The position numbers and the translations under genes are program-made. From assembly GCF_001484195.1 (NCBI RefSeq), contig NZ_LLYW01000035.1, forward strand, positions 59,678 through 123,677: 64,000 bases of DNA. The letters run 5' to 3'. The notes under the pieces are model-generated. The model saw only the letters and a program-made list of their open reading frames with translations. It ran no database searches and was not told the DNA's origin. Each line of letters starts with the position of its first letter. Position 1 is the stretch's first letter. Positions 24,697 to 34,260 of this stretch are shown one piece after another. This DNA comes from Thermococcus celericrescens. GTDB lineage: Archaea > Methanobacteriota_B > Thermococci > Thermococcales > Thermococcaceae.

Positions 24697-25575
24697 TTAC
24701 CACCCCATCCATCCAACGAGCAGGAAGAAAATTCCGAGGGTCAAGGCCATGGCCCCATTTCTAACGGCCTGATCGATGCGGTAACGGGCGCTCATCGCCT
24801 CATACACGACCATTCCAAGGAAAAGGAGTGCAAACGCACCGCACTGGAACAGTAACACAGTACTACCGCTCACGAATGGAAGGACGAGCATTGACGCCAG
24901 CAACCATATCATGGCGAACCGCTTTATCTGGAACGCCCACAACATAATTGCAAACAGTCTTCCGCTGTACTCAGCAAGGGGACCACCGAGGAGCTCCGTT
25001 TCCGCTTCGGCTATGTCATACGGCACGAAACCAGCCTCAACGTACGTCAGATAAATCAGCAGAAGGTATGCGCCGAGTACTGATATTGAGGGTTTTAATG
25101 CTGACGTCATGCCCTCTATGGTTAAAGCACCGGTTTTCATCGCGAATATTCCAATAACAACCGCGAAAAGCGGTTTGAACACTATGGACATCGTGACCTC
25201 CCTGCCGGCACCGGCAGATGTGTAGGAGCTGGGAACGTTCAGAGCCCCCATCACGACAGCGGCTGAGAACATCGTGAAGACGTAGATAAAGGCTATGACG
25301 TCCCCTTCGAATCCGAAGGGTGCCTTTTCTCCAAAGGGCAGGAACAGGAGCATCCCTATGGCGCTCGCAAAGGCGATGTAGGGGGCCAGTCTGAATGTCA
25401 GGGAATCCACGGGGGAGTTACATTCTATCCTCAAAAAGCTCAGCAGGTCGTACCAGCTCTGGACAATCGATGGGCCGACACGCTTCTGAATCACTGCTCG
25501 GACCTTTCTTGCAACCCCATCAATGAAAGGGACCATCAGAGGCACGATGATTGGGGCGGCGTCCTGAGCGTTCAT
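24697..25575 (-). CDS. Membrane anchor subunit (MbhM/HycD/NuoH-like)
   Basis: 292 residues with about eight helices. The amphipathic N-terminal helix and VRAVIQKRVGPSIVQSWYDLLSF segment (the NuoH 'RxGP...Q...D' motif) and VPYDIAEAETELLGGPLAEYSG (the E-rich NuoH loop) are clear. It couples the peripheral arm to the antiporter-like subunits. ATG 25575 overlaps the previous stop (ATGA) with GGGGTGATAGG upstream; the longer frame to 25680 runs inside the neighbour. Confidence 0.92.
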   Translation of the reverse strand: MNAQDAAPIIVPLMVPFIDGVARKVRAVIQKRVGPSIVQSWYDLLSFLRIECNSPVDSLTFRLAPYIAFASAIGMLLFLPFGEKAPFGFEGDVIAFIYVFTMFSAAVVMGALNVPSSYTSAGAGREVTMSIVFKPLFAVVIGIFAMKTGALTIEGMTSALKPSISVLGAYLLLIYLTYVEAGFVPYDIAEAETELLGGPLAEYSGRLFAIMLWAFQIKRFAMIWLLASMLVLPFVSGSTVLLFQCGAFALLFLGMVVYEAMSARYRIDQAVRNGAMALTLGIFFLLVGWMGW

Positions 25576-27356
25576 CCTATCACCCCCACGAAGGCTAGGA
25601 ACGCGATTACCATCGCCACGAGCACGAGGAAAGTTGTCGCGAGCATCCCGTTCAGCTCCTTCGACAGCTCCTTGAAGCATGCACCGAACCCGCAGGAGAG
25701 CCTGATCAGCGGCATGAACAGTGCCTCGTCAATGTAACCCCCTCCAGTCGAACGGTAGAACCTGCTCCCGGATAGTGTCAGGGACTGGATTCTGTCTCCC
25801 GCTGCCGAGATCCTCTGCACTGCCCCCGAAACGCCGGTGTACATGTGCTCCGGCTTTATCTCAAACTCCTCTACGGGTTCCCCGTTGGTCCAGACTCCGC
25901 TCTCCCTTGCCCGGGGAGGCAGTGCCACGAGCAGGGACGCAATGAGCACAGCTATTATCAGGGTGAAGAGCGGGAGGTCAAGCGTTGCTGGGTATGGAAG
26001 GCCCACTGGGCGCAGGAGCATACCGGGAACAACACCACCCACAACGCAGAGGACCGCAAGAATCCCCTCGCCAAGAAGCATTGGTAAGGGAGCCTCCTCG
26101 GCTTCGACGTTTGGCTCGCAGGTAAACACACGGTAAAGCTTGAGGTAGGCCGCCAGGGTGAGCGCGCTCCCGAGGAGTGCAACTGCACCGCCCGCCACCA
26201 GGAGAGGGTTCTTCGATAGGAATGTCGCCCTGTAAATCAGCCACTTGCTCGCAAAACCATTCAGGGGGGGTACACCTGACACTGCAAGGATTCCAACGAT
26301 TGACAGCCCGAACGTGATAGGCATCTCTCTTGAGAGCCCCCTGATGCCCGTGTCCTTCCTTCCTGTTGCGTGGAGGATGTTGCCAGAGAGCATGAAAAGG
26401 AGGTTCTTGAACAGCATGTGGTTGAAGGAGTGCAGTAGGACGGCTGTTATGGCCACTTCCTTGAGCTCCCCCGAAAGGAGCAGGTACGCCCCAATGGCGA
26501 GGAATATGTACCCCATGTTGTCGATGCTTGAGTAGGCCATCATCCTCTTGATGTCCTTCTGGTTGAGTGCCAGCAACGAACCGAGGGCGATTGTGACGAT
26601 TGAGAGCACCACAAGCGGGACTGCTATTGAACCCGCCCTACCGAACGTTTCCAAGGTTCTTAACATCCCATAGACCGCCATTTTGAGCATAACCCCACTG
26701 AGGAGTGCCGAAACATTACTCGGTGCAACGGGATGGGCCTCAGGGAGCCAGAAATGCAGGGGGAAAATGCCCGCCTTTGCTAGGAACCCCACGGTCAATG
26801 CCCAGATTACCCATGAGGGAACTACAGTACCGCTTAGCGCCGAATAGTCGAGGGTTCCCGCATGACTGTAGACATAGCCCAGCCCTATAATCAGGGGTGC
26901 AGTGTTCAGGGCGTGCATTGCAACAAGGTACACGACGCTGGCCCTCAGGGTTTCCCTCCTCTCGTGGTTATACATGATGAGGACGTAGGAGGCGGCCGTC
27001 ATCAGCTCCCAGAAAATCAGGAGAGTGAGGAAGTCCCTGGCGAGGACTATCAAGGCCATAGAAAGCACAAATAGGGGGTATGCTGCGGTCACGAGGTGCC
27101 TCCTGCCCATATAGGAGAGCGAGTACACGGAGACAGCAAAGCCCGCCACCCCCACGAGTATGGCGAAGAACCTGGACAGTTCATCGGTGGCAAAGGCAAC
27201 GGTGATTCCTGAGATGGCGGCGTGGAAGACAATTCCCCCAGTAGCCTCAACCACCAGGGAAATGGACGCGAGCGCCGAGAGAACGCTCACTACCTTTGAG
27301 TTTCTGGACACCAGTCCTACGATGATAGCCAGGAGAAACATCAGCGCAAATATCAT
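25572..27356 (-). CDS. Antiporter-like hydrogenase subunit (HyfB/NuoL-like)
   Basis: 594 residues with 14 or more helices. Core motifs: LTLLIFWELMTAASYVLIMYNHE (helix-5 Glu), VGFLAKAGIFPLHFWLPEAHPVAPSNVSALLSGVMLKMAVYGMLR (Lys plus HFWLPEAHP) and NQKDIKRMMAYSSIDNMGYIFLAIG. A long C-terminal part (about 450-594) has a cytosolic loop (PRARESGVWTNGEPVEEFEIKPEHMYTG) and a final helix, like HyfB/HycC. It probably pumps an ion using the energy of proton reduction. ATG 27356 overlaps the preceding stop. Confidence 0.9.
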   Translation of the reverse strand: MIFALMFLLAIIVGLVSRNSKVVSVLSALASISLVVEATGGIVFHAAISGITVAFATDELSRFFAILVGVAGFAVSVYSLSYMGRRHLVTAAYPLFVLSMALIVLARDFLTLLIFWELMTAASYVLIMYNHERRETLRASVVYLVAMHALNTAPLIIGLGYVYSHAGTLDYSALSGTVVPSWVIWALTVGFLAKAGIFPLHFWLPEAHPVAPSNVSALLSGVMLKMAVYGMLRTLETFGRAGSIAVPLVVLSIVTIALGSLLALNQKDIKRMMAYSSIDNMGYIFLAIGAYLLLSGELKEVAITAVLLHSFNHMLFKNLLFMLSGNILHATGRKDTGIRGLSREMPITFGLSIVGILAVSGVPPLNGFASKWLIYRATFLSKNPLLVAGGAVALLGSALTLAAYLKLYRVFTCEPNVEAEEAPLPMLLGEGILAVLCVVGGVVPGMLLRPVGLPYPATLDLPLFTLIIAVLIASLLVALPPRARESGVWTNGEPVEEFEIKPEHMYTGVSGAVQRISAAGDRIQSLTLSGSRFYRSTGGGYIDEALFMPLIRLSCGFGACFKELSKELNGMLATTFLVLVAMVIAFLAFVGVIG

Positions 27357-28777
27357 TGTACCACCCCCAGAAGGGCGTAGCCAATAAATGCAGACGTGAG
27401 AGAGAGGAGGATAAGCGAACACAGTGCCCCACTTACGATTCCGTCCACCCTTCTCGGCTCCCCTTCACTGAATATCATGGAGTTGATATTCCTCAGTGCT
27501 GAGTACAGAAGAACTACCGAATCCGCGAGAACCACGAGGAGGAGCAGGATTCCGAGCGGGACATCGTACATCTTCCCGGCGTTGAGGTATATGTAGAGCT
27601 TGCTAAAGAACACCCCAAACGGGGGCAGGCCCGCGAGTCCAAGTAGGGAAAAGCTCCATGAGTATGCCAGGAGGGGGGTTTCCTTCAGGCCCTTTATCCT
27701 CCCCATGTCCAGCGTCCCGTAGTAGTAGGTAAACGATCCAGCCGTCAGGAAGGCCAGTCCCTTGAGGTAAGCGTGGTTCATCAGCTGAAAGAGCGCGGCT
27801 TTAATTCCGAGGGGGTTTCCGAGGATGGCAATGGCGACACCGGTGTACATTATGGCACACTCCGCTATCGTGGAATACGCCAGCAGTTTCTTGGCATCGC
27901 TCTGCCTTGGATACTGGAGCATTGCAACGGTGAGGGTTGCCACGAGAATCAACGCCATGGGGTAGAAAACGGTGACTGGGGGCTCCATGAACCGGACGAC
28001 CCTTATCAGAAGGTAGACCCCCATCTCTACCATGGCTGCACCGTGGAGAAAGGCACTTGCCGGGGTCGGGGCCTCCATTGCGTCCGGGATCCACGAGTAG
28101 AGCGGAAACTGGGCGCTCTTGGTAAACGCGGCCACCATAAAGCACAGGAACAGTATCATCTTCTCCCTCTCAGGAAGTGCTCCCAGGAAGTCAAGCCCAA
28201 GGTCCCCGTATTTGATTCCATACGCCACCGCTGTGTAGAAGCCGATTATGGCCCCGAAGTTGGGAATCAGCAGGGCCTTGAGCGCCGCCCGTTCCGCCCT
28301 TTTACTGCCATAGAACCCCACAACACCCCAGCACGCGAGGCTCATAAGCTCAAAGAATATTAGCATCTGGAGCACCGTGGAGGAGTATATGAAAGCCAGC
28401 GTTGAACCAAGGAACAGCATCATCCAGCCGTAGAACCGGCCCTTCTGCCCCCTGTGTGGGTGGCCGACGTTCTTTTCATCCATATAGCGGACGGCATAGG
28501 TCAGAAACACCGCCCCTGCCGTGGAAACAACAAACGCCGTGAAGACGCTCGTGCCGTCTACCCTAAGGCCGTAAACCTCCCCAAATCCATTCATGTCAAG
28601 GAACACAGCGTGAATCGGGTCTGGGGAGCGGTAAAACACCGTCGCAACAAGAACCTGAATCAGGGAAGACAACCAGAGCAGGGGGAGCATTACCGTGTCT
28701 GCCCTCCTGTCATCGAGCACGAAGCATACAACCCCGAGATAGGCGAGCGCTATTGAAGAGAGTACGAGCGCAATCAT
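27353..28777 (-). CDS. Antiporter-like hydrogenase subunit (MrpD/NuoN-like)
   Basis: 474 residues with about 14 helices. Motifs: LQMLIFFELMSLACWGVVGFYGS, MVAAFTKSAQFPLYSWIPDAMEAPTPASAFLHGAAMVEMGVYLLIR (TKSAQxPxxxWxPDAMxAPTPxSAxLH as in NuoL) and SDAKKLLAYSTIAECAIMYTG. With the neighbouring subunit the complex therefore has two channel-like proteins besides MnhD. The ATG (28777) overlaps the ferredoxin stop. Confidence 0.9.
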   Translation of the reverse strand: MIALVLSSIALAYLGVVCFVLDDRRADTVMLPLLWLSSLIQVLVATVFYRSPDPIHAVFLDMNGFGEVYGLRVDGTSVFTAFVVSTAGAVFLTYAVRYMDEKNVGHPHRGQKGRFYGWMMLFLGSTLAFIYSSTVLQMLIFFELMSLACWGVVGFYGSKRAERAALKALLIPNFGAIIGFYTAVAYGIKYGDLGLDFLGALPEREKMILFLCFMVAAFTKSAQFPLYSWIPDAMEAPTPASAFLHGAAMVEMGVYLLIRVVRFMEPPVTVFYPMALILVATLTVAMLQYPRQSDAKKLLAYSTIAECAIMYTGVAIAILGNPLGIKAALFQLMNHAYLKGLAFLTAGSFTYYYGTLDMGRIKGLKETPLLAYSWSFSLLGLAGLPPFGVFFSKLYIYLNAGKMYDVPLGILLLLVVLADSVVLLYSALRNINSMIFSEGEPRRVDGIVSGALCSLILLSLTSAFIGYALLGVVQ

Positions 28778-29268
28778 GGCCCACACCCCATCATGTCTTC
28801 AACTTTCCTGATGAACTCCTCCCTCCTGACGGCAGCCTCCTTCAGCTTCATCCCCACTATCTCCTCCTCGGTGGCTAGAATCAGCGCATCCATTGGGCAG
28901 GTCTCAACGCAGGCTGGAAGCTTGCCCTCCGCCCTCCGGTTGGCGCAGAGGTCGCACTTCACCATGACCTTGAGGCGTTCGTCAAAACGCGGTGTTCCAA
29001 AGGGACAGGCAATAGAACACAGCATGCAGCCAATGCATTCATGGTATTTAACGCGAACGGCCCCGTCCTCGTCTCTGTAAAGCGCCCTCGCTGGACAGAT
29101 GAGCATGCAGGGGGCATTCTCACAGTGACGGCAGTTGAAGGACATCATCATTAGTTCGGACGTCTGCACGATGGATATGTTCGGCTTCCCGCTGTGCTCC
29201 CTCGCGCAGGCCGCCTCGCAGGAGCCGCAACCTATGCACCTCCTGAAGTCAATGAACACCTTCTTCAC
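28774..29268 (-). CDS. HycB/FdhB-like four-cluster ferredoxin subunit
   Basis: 164 residues with four cysteine clusters: CIGCGSCEAACA, CRHCENAPCMLICP, CIGCMLCSIACPFG and CDLCANRRAEGKLPACVETCP. Placed directly after the molybdopterin subunit, it is the natural electron carrier from that enzyme to the hydrogenase arm, as HycB is between FdhF and hydrogenase 3. The start is a GTG overlapping the upstream stop. It is a paralogue of the protein at 15786-16301. Confidence 0.9.
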   Translation of the reverse strand: MKKVFIDFRRCIGCGSCEAACAREHSGKPNISIVQTSELMMMSFNCRHCENAPCMLICPARALYRDEDGAVRVKYHECIGCMLCSIACPFGTPRFDERLKVMVKCDLCANRRAEGKLPACVETCPMDALILATEEEIVGMKLKEAAVRREEFIRKVEDMMGCGP

Positions 29269-31136
29269 ATTTCATCCCTCCGAATCCTGCAGGGGCAGGC
29301 CTTGGATACCAAAAAGTTCCTAAGGGGCCCTAACGACAATGCGGCCCGCACAAGGTCCCAGTGCACCACAACGACTCCCTTAAGCGTGCGGTTTGAGATT
29401 TTAGCCCTTACAACTATCTTGTTGTCCCCGACTTCAATCGCAATCTTGTCGCCGCTTGAAACGCCGAGGCGCGATGCATCCTCGGGGCTTATGAGGGCGG
29501 TATCAGTCTCCCCCATTCTCCCGGCCAGTAAACCAGGCATAAATCGACCGGAATGCCCCCGAATGAGAAGTATCTCCCCTTCAGGAGGCCTGGATGGAAT
29601 TACGGAGGCAAACCTTCGCTTTGCCCCGGGAGGTCTTTCGAGTAAAACACCTTCTGGAATCCCCACTAGCTTCCTCGGCCCAGGATATTCCGGAATAAGA
29701 AGGCTTATCTCCCTAAGCACCTCTTCGGGAAAGGTATAACCGAAGCTTGGGAGGTTCATGGCCTTTCCAATCTCCCCAAGAATCGAAACCGCACCCCGCG
29801 CTTCACCGGGAGGTCTTTTGGCTTTTCCACACCACAGAACCCTTCGTTCGAAGTTCGTCGTCGAGCCGCCTTCCTCGTAGAGAAGAGCACTTGGAAGGAT
29901 TATATCGGCAAACTTGGCCGTCTCGGTCATAAACGAGTCCTGCAGAATAACGAATTCCGCGTTCCTCAGGGTATCGATGGCACCCGGGATATGGCGGGTT
30001 AAATCCGCCCCGAGGATGTAGAACACATCAATACCGCCATTCAACATTTCAGCAAGCGATTTCCCGGGATTAGGATTCAGACCCTCAACAAGCCATGCCT
30101 TCTGAAAATCCCCTCTTTCACCGCAGGGGGTATAACCCGGGAGCAGGTCGGGAATGAGTCCCATGTCGAGGACACCCTGGGAGTTCCCGTACCTCGAGAT
30201 GGGAAGAAACTTCATTCCTGAAATGAAGGTGAGCGTGATTAGAGTCCTCACGCAGGAGGCACCGTTTTCATTCATTGTAACTCCTGAACCCCAGAGAATG
30301 ATTCCACGAGAGGATCTGAGGATTTCCTGTGCAACGGCGTCTATAACCCTCTCCTGAATCCCCGTCAGCTCCTCTCCATACGACGGAGGGAACCTCGATA
30401 CGAGTCTTAGGACGTCCTCCGGAAGGACTGCTCCGAAGCGTTCGTCGGTTTTTATCAGGTGGTTCATAATGGAGAGCGCGAGGAAGACGTCCGTACCCGG
30501 CAGGGGCCGAAGGTGGAAATCGGCAAATTTCGATGTTCTCCCGGTTACAGGATCCACGAGAATTACCCTCGCCCCACGCTCTCTTGCCCTGGCAATCCTC
30601 CCGAGCAGTACCGGGTAATTTCCCGCCAGATCTGCTCCCCAGACTATGATCAGGTCTGCCCCGTCGATATCCGTAAAGGTTGCCCAGTGGCCCCACGCGT
30701 CCATTTCAAGAACCGCCCTAATCGAAACCCCATGGGAAAGGGAGGCGGTTGTATCGACGTTGTTGGTACCAAGCAACCTGGCAAGCTTCTGAAATAGATA
30801 CGCCGACTCATTTGATACAATCTCTCCACCTATGAAACCAAGCATCTCAGGGTCATCGCGGGCGTATTTAGATAACTGAAAACCAACCTCACGAAGGGCG
30901 TCCGTCCAGCTAATCTCAACAAACTTTCCTTCCTCCAAAGCCCTCATAGGGCGTTTTATTCGGTTATTCCCAACGCCAGGTTCGAACATCAGATTTCCCC
31001 GCGAGCAGAGCTTGCCGGAGCCATTAGGGACGTCCAAATCTCGAAGATAATTTATCTCATGGGGACGTGAATGTTTTTTCTTCACCCCCATCCGGCAACC
31101 AATGCCACAGTGAAAGCACGTGACGATGGTGCGCAT
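29265..31136 (-). CDS. FdhA-like molybdopterin oxidoreductase with Ser at the catalytic position
   Basis: 623 residues, DMSO-reductase superfamily, first gene of the operon (GGGAGGGAGCTGG then ATG 31136). The N-terminal 4Fe-4S ligands are C7, C10, C14 and C44. The molybdopterin-binding framework (ADLIIVWGADLAGNYPVL, ILVDPVTGRTSKFADFHLRPLPGTD, SRYGNSQGVLDMG, ILQDSFMTETAKFADIILPS) follows E. coli FdhF closely. In FdhF the Mo ligand is Sec140 in ARVUHGPS. Here the aligned stretch reads ASLSHGVS, so residue 134 is Ser (codon 30735-30737), while the next His and the conserved Arg in SRYGNSQG are kept. The Lys after the last cluster Cys is Arg (CSRG). It would be called a formate dehydrogenase by context, but the substrate should be treated as unknown. 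Confidence 0.85.
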   Translation of the reverse strand: MRTIVTCFHCGIGCRMGVKKKHSRPHEINYLRDLDVPNGSGKLCSRGNLMFEPGVGNNRIKRPMRALEEGKFVEISWTDALREVGFQLSKYARDDPEMLGFIGGEIVSNESAYLFQKLARLLGTNNVDTTASLSHGVSIRAVLEMDAWGHWATFTDIDGADLIIVWGADLAGNYPVLLGRIARARERGARVILVDPVTGRTSKFADFHLRPLPGTDVFLALSIMNHLIKTDERFGAVLPEDVLRLVSRFPPSYGEELTGIQERVIDAVAQEILRSSRGIILWGSGVTMNENGASCVRTLITLTFISGMKFLPISRYGNSQGVLDMGLIPDLLPGYTPCGERGDFQKAWLVEGLNPNPGKSLAEMLNGGIDVFYILGADLTRHIPGAIDTLRNAEFVILQDSFMTETAKFADIILPSALLYEEGGSTTNFERRVLWCGKAKRPPGEARGAVSILGEIGKAMNLPSFGYTFPEEVLREISLLIPEYPGPRKLVGIPEGVLLERPPGAKRRFASVIPSRPPEGEILLIRGHSGRFMPGLLAGRMGETDTALISPEDASRLGVSSGDKIAIEVGDNKIVVRAKISNRTLKGVVVVHWDLVRAALSLGPLRNFLVSKACPCRIRRDEM

Positions 31137-31473
31137 CCAGCTCCCTCCCAGTGATGAACACGATGGAACATATCATCATTTATGTTCATTCAGAAGTTGT
31201 GATAACTCCACTTAAAGGACTTTCCAAAACCGTATTTCCAAAACTAAAGGTTCTGGAGCCTTAAAATCAGAAATGCACACTTAGATTCCGGCGTGACCAG
31301 AAAAAAGAATAAACTCTTTTGTTTTATATCCCACATGATACGAAAACAAAACCGTTTCAACCTTTGGTTTAGAATTTTCGGGTTTAAAAACGCTTTTTTA
31401 ACCTCCAGAGAAGCCTCAATTGAGGGGATAAACATGAGCACATGTATATTTATGTTCACTGGAGGTGGTTGGT
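31137..31473. promoter_or_regulatory. Divergent control region between the membrane operon and hydBGDA
   Basis: 337 bp without a credible gene. Rightward, TTTAAAAAC at about 31383-31391 is a TATA candidate for hydB. An imperfect SurR-like arrangement, GTT-N2-AAC-N5-GTT at 31354-31369, lies upstream of it; the known archaeal SurR motif has three bases between GTT and AAC, so this is only suggestive. Leftward, the DNA before ATG 31136 contains GGGAGGGAG as the ribosome-binding site. The rest is AT-rich. Confidence 0.45.
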
Positions 31474-32577
31474 TTGAGATATGTTAAGCTCCCGAAGGAG
31501 AACACCCACATTTTCCTCGAGAGGCTGAAGGAGTGGGGCAAGCTCTACGCCCCGGTTAAGATATCCGAGAAGTTCTACGACTTCAGGGAAATAGACGACG
31601 TCAAAAAGGTAGAGTTCAGCTACAACAGGACGATAATGCCGCCGAAGAAGTTCTTCTTCCTTCCCAGGGAGAAGCTCTTCGAGTTTAACCTGGCGAAGGC
31701 CGAGTACAGGGAGGTCATAGAGGACGTCGAGCCCTTCGTGCTCTTCGGTCTCCATGCCTGCGACATCTTCGGCCTCAAGGTGCTCGACACCGTGTACCTC
31801 GACGAGCTCCCGGACAAGTACTACAAGGTCCGCAGGGAGAAGGGCATAATCATAGGCATCAGCTGTATGCCCGACGAGTACTGCTTCTGCAACCTGCGCG
31901 AGACCGACTTCGCTGACGACGGCTTCGACCTGTTCCTGCACGAGCTTCCGGACGGCTGGCTCGTCCGCGTCGGAACCCCGACCGGCCACAGGATAGTGGA
32001 CAAGAACATCAAGCTCTTCGAGGAGGTCACCACCGAGGACATCTGCAACTTCCGCGAGTTCGAGAACAAACGCTCGAAGGCCTTCAAGTACCACGAGGAC
32101 TGGAGCAACCTTCGCTACCTCCTCGAGCTCGAGATGGAGCACCCGATGTGGGACGAGCAGGCTGAGATATGCCTCGCCTGCGGCAACTGCAACACCACCT
32201 GCCCGACCTGCCGCTGCTACGAGGTGCAGGACATAGTCAGCCTCGACGGTGAAACCGGCTACCGCGAGAGGCGCTGGGACTCCTGCCAGCTCAGGAGCCA
32301 CGGCCTCGTTGCAGGAAACCACAACTTCAGGCCGACCAAGAAGAGCCGCTTCATGAACCGCTACCTCTGTAAGAACTCCTACAACGAGAAGCTCGGCATA
32401 AGCTACTGCGTCGGTTGTGGCAGGTGCACCTACTTCTGCCCAGCGGGCATAAGCTTCGTGAAGAACCTGCGCACGATAATGGGACTTGAGGAGAAGACGT
32501 GCCCGGGAGAGGTAAGCGAGGAAATCCCGAAGAGGGGATTCGCCTACGCCTCGGAGATAAGGGGTGAGGACATATGA
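31474..32577 (+). CDS. hydB: Sulfhydrogenase subunit beta
   Basis: 367 residues, Fe-S subunit of the cytosolic sulfhydrogenase (hydrogenase I). It has [16 protein letters not shown] and [14 protein letters not shown] clusters and the family's [25 protein letters not shown] stretch. Close resemblance to Pyrococcus furiosus HydB fixes the N-terminus at [11 protein letters not shown]. The start is therefore TTG 31474, with GGAGGTGGTT at 31461-31470; the GTG at 31465 lies within that site. It transfers electrons between HydD and the HydG flavin. First gene of hydB-hydG-hydD-hydA. Confidence 0.95.
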   Translation: MRYVKLPKENTHIFLERLKEWGKLYAPVKISEKFYDFREIDDVKKVEFSYNRTIMPPKKFFFLPREKLFEFNLAKAEYREVIEDVEPFVLFGLHACDIFGLKVLDTVYLDELPDKYYKVRREKGIIIGISCMPDEYCFCNLRETDFADDGFDLFLHELPDGWLVRVGTPTGHRIVDKNIKLFEEVTTEDICNFREFENKRSKAFKYHEDWSNLRYLLELEMEHPMWDEQAEICLACGNCNTTCPTCRCYEVQDIVSLDGETGYRERRWDSCQLRSHGLVAGNHNFRPTKKSRFMNRYLCKNSYNEKLGISYCVGCGRCTYFCPAGISFVKNLRTIMGLEEKTCPGEVSEEIPKRGFAYASEIRGEDI

Positions 32578-33458
32578 GCGAGGTAGTTCCCAGGGAGATT
32601 ATGATGCCAGAGGAGAACCCCTACGCGCTCCACAGGGCGAAGGTTCTCAAGGTTTATCAGCTGACCGAGACCGAGAAGCTGTTCCTGTTCCGCTTCGAAG
32701 ACCCCGAACTGGCCGAGAAGTGGACCTTCAAGCCCGGACAGTTTGTCCAGCTCACAATCCCAGGTGTCGGCGAGGTTCCGATAAGCATATGCTCCTCCGC
32801 GATGAGGAAGGGATTCTTCGAGCTGTGCATCAGGAAGGCCGGAAGGGTCACCACGGTCATCCACAAGCTCCAGCCCGGTGACACCGTCCTCGTTCGCGGC
32901 CCCTACGGAAACGGCTTCCCCGTTGACGACTGGGAGGGAATGGACCTGCTCCTTATAGCTGCGGGTCTCGGTACGGCTCCGCTCAGGAGCGTCTTCCTCT
33001 ACGCCATGGACAACCGCTGGAAGTACGGCAACATAACCTTCATCAACACTGCCAGGTATGGCAAAGACCTCCTGTTCTACAAGGAGCTCGAGGCCATGAA
33101 GGACCTCGCCGAGGCCGAGAACGTCAAGATAATCCAGAGTGTCACCCGCGACCCCGAGTGGCCGGGACTCCACGGAAGGCCGCAGAACTTCATAGTTGAG
33201 GCCAACACCAACCCGAAGAAGACCGCCATAGCCATCTGCGGTCCGCCGAGGATGTACAAGTCGGTCTTTGAGTCCCTCATCAACTACGGTTACAGGCCTG
33301 AGAACATATTCGTCACGCTGGAGAGGAAGATGAAGTGCGGAATAGGAAAGTGCGGCCACTGCAACGTCGGAACGAGCACGAGCTGGAAGTACATCTGTAA
33401 GGACGGCCCGGTCTTCACGTACTTTGACATAGTATCAACGCCTGGCTTACTGGACTGA
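32574..33458 (+). CDS. hydG: Sulfhydrogenase subunit gamma (FAD/NAD(P)-binding)
   Basis: 294 residues, ferredoxin-NADP reductase fold. FAD-binding region [27 protein letters not shown](P) region [36 protein letters not shown], and a C-terminal Fe-S motif [12 protein letters not shown]. It is the site where the cytosolic hydrogenase reduces NAD(P)+ or oxidises NAD(P)H. ATG overlaps the hydB stop. Confidence 0.95.
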   Translation: MSEVVPREIMMPEENPYALHRAKVLKVYQLTETEKLFLFRFEDPELAEKWTFKPGQFVQLTIPGVGEVPISICSSAMRKGFFELCIRKAGRVTTVIHKLQPGDTVLVRGPYGNGFPVDDWEGMDLLLIAAGLGTAPLRSVFLYAMDNRWKYGNITFINTARYGKDLLFYKELEAMKDLAEAENVKIIQSVTRDPEWPGLHGRPQNFIVEANTNPKKTAIAICGPPRMYKSVFESLINYGYRPENIFVTLERKMKCGIGKCGHCNVGTSTSWKYICKDGPVFTYFDIVSTPGLLD

Positions 33459-33468
33459 GGTGGTGGAG

Positions 33469-34260
33469 ATGGAAGGAAAGGTCAGAATTGGGTTTTACGC
33501 TCTCACCTCATGCTACGGCTGTCAGCTCCAGCTGGCCATGATGGACGAGCTCCTCCAGCTGCTCCCGCACGCGGAAATCGTCTGCTGGTTCATGCTTGAG
33601 CGCGACAGCTACGAGGACGAGCCTGTGGACATAGCCTTCATCGAGGGAAGCGTCTCCACCGAGGAGGAAGTCGAGCTCGTCAAGAAGATACGCGAGAACG
33701 CGAAGATAGTCGTGGCGGTTGGCTCCTGTGCAATCCACGGTGGTGTGCAGAGCTGGGAGAAGGACAAGAGCCTTGAGGAGCTCTGGAAGACCGTCTACGG
33801 CGACGGAAAGGTCAAGTTCGAGCCGAAGATGGCCGAGCCGGTCGAGAACTACATTAAGGTTGACTACCGCATCTACGGCTGCCCGCCGGAGAAGAAGGAC
33901 TTCCTCTACGCCCTCGGTACCTTCCTCGTCGGCTCGTGGCCGGAGGACATAGACTACCCGGTCTGCGTCGAGTGCAGGCTGAAGGGACACCCGTGCGTAC
34001 TCATAGAGAAAGGAGAGCCGTGCCTTGGCCCGATAACGAGGGCCGGCTGCGACGCGAGGTGCCCAGGCTTTGGAGTGGCGTGCATCGGCTGCAGGGGAGC
34101 GATAGGCTACGACGTTGCCTGGTTCGACTCACTCGCCAGGACGTTCAAGGAGAAGGGAATCAGCAAGGAGGATATACTCCAGCGCATGAAGATGTTCAAC
34201 GCCCACAACCCGAAGCTCGAAGAGATGGTTGAGAAGATATTCCAGGGGGTGGAAGAATGA
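33469..34260 (+). CDS. hydD: Sulfhydrogenase subunit delta (small subunit)
   Basis: 263 residues. [NiFe] hydrogenase small subunit with [30 protein letters not shown] and a C-terminal cysteine-rich part ([38 protein letters not shown]) that binds the medial and distal clusters. It has no Tat signal, as expected for a cytosolic enzyme. ATG 33469 is chosen over GTG 33460, which lies in the GAGGTGGTG ribosome-binding site. Confidence 0.95.
   Translation: MEGKVRIGFYALTSCYGCQLQLAMMDELLQLLPHAEIVCWFMLERDSYEDEPVDIAFIEGSVSTEEEVELVKKIRENAKIVVAVGSCAIHGGVQSWEKDKSLEELWKTVYGDGKVKFEPKMAEPVENYIKVDYRIYGCPPEKKDFLYALGTFLVGSWPEDIDYPVCVECRLKGHPCVLIEKGEPCLGPITRAGCDARCPGFGVACIGCRGAIGYDVAWFDSLARTFKEKGISKEDILQRMKMFNAHNPKLEEMVEKIFQGVEE

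Noticed and set aside
30735..30737. Selenocysteine (TGA) codon in the FdhA-like gene
   Set aside because: The codon is TCC (Ser) on the coding strand; the frame has no internal TGA and needs no recoding.
31354..31369. SurR binding site upstream of hydB
   Set aside because: GTT-N2-AAC-N5-GTT has two rather than three bases in the first gap, so it does not meet the known motif; kept only as a remark in the control-region entry.
31244..31459. 71-codon minus-strand frame upstream of hydB
   Set aside because: AT-rich intergenic DNA with promoter elements; no ribosome-binding site and no domain.
31456..32322. 288-codon minus-strand frame over hydB
   Set aside because: Antisense shadow; hydB is unmistakable by its Fe-S motifs.
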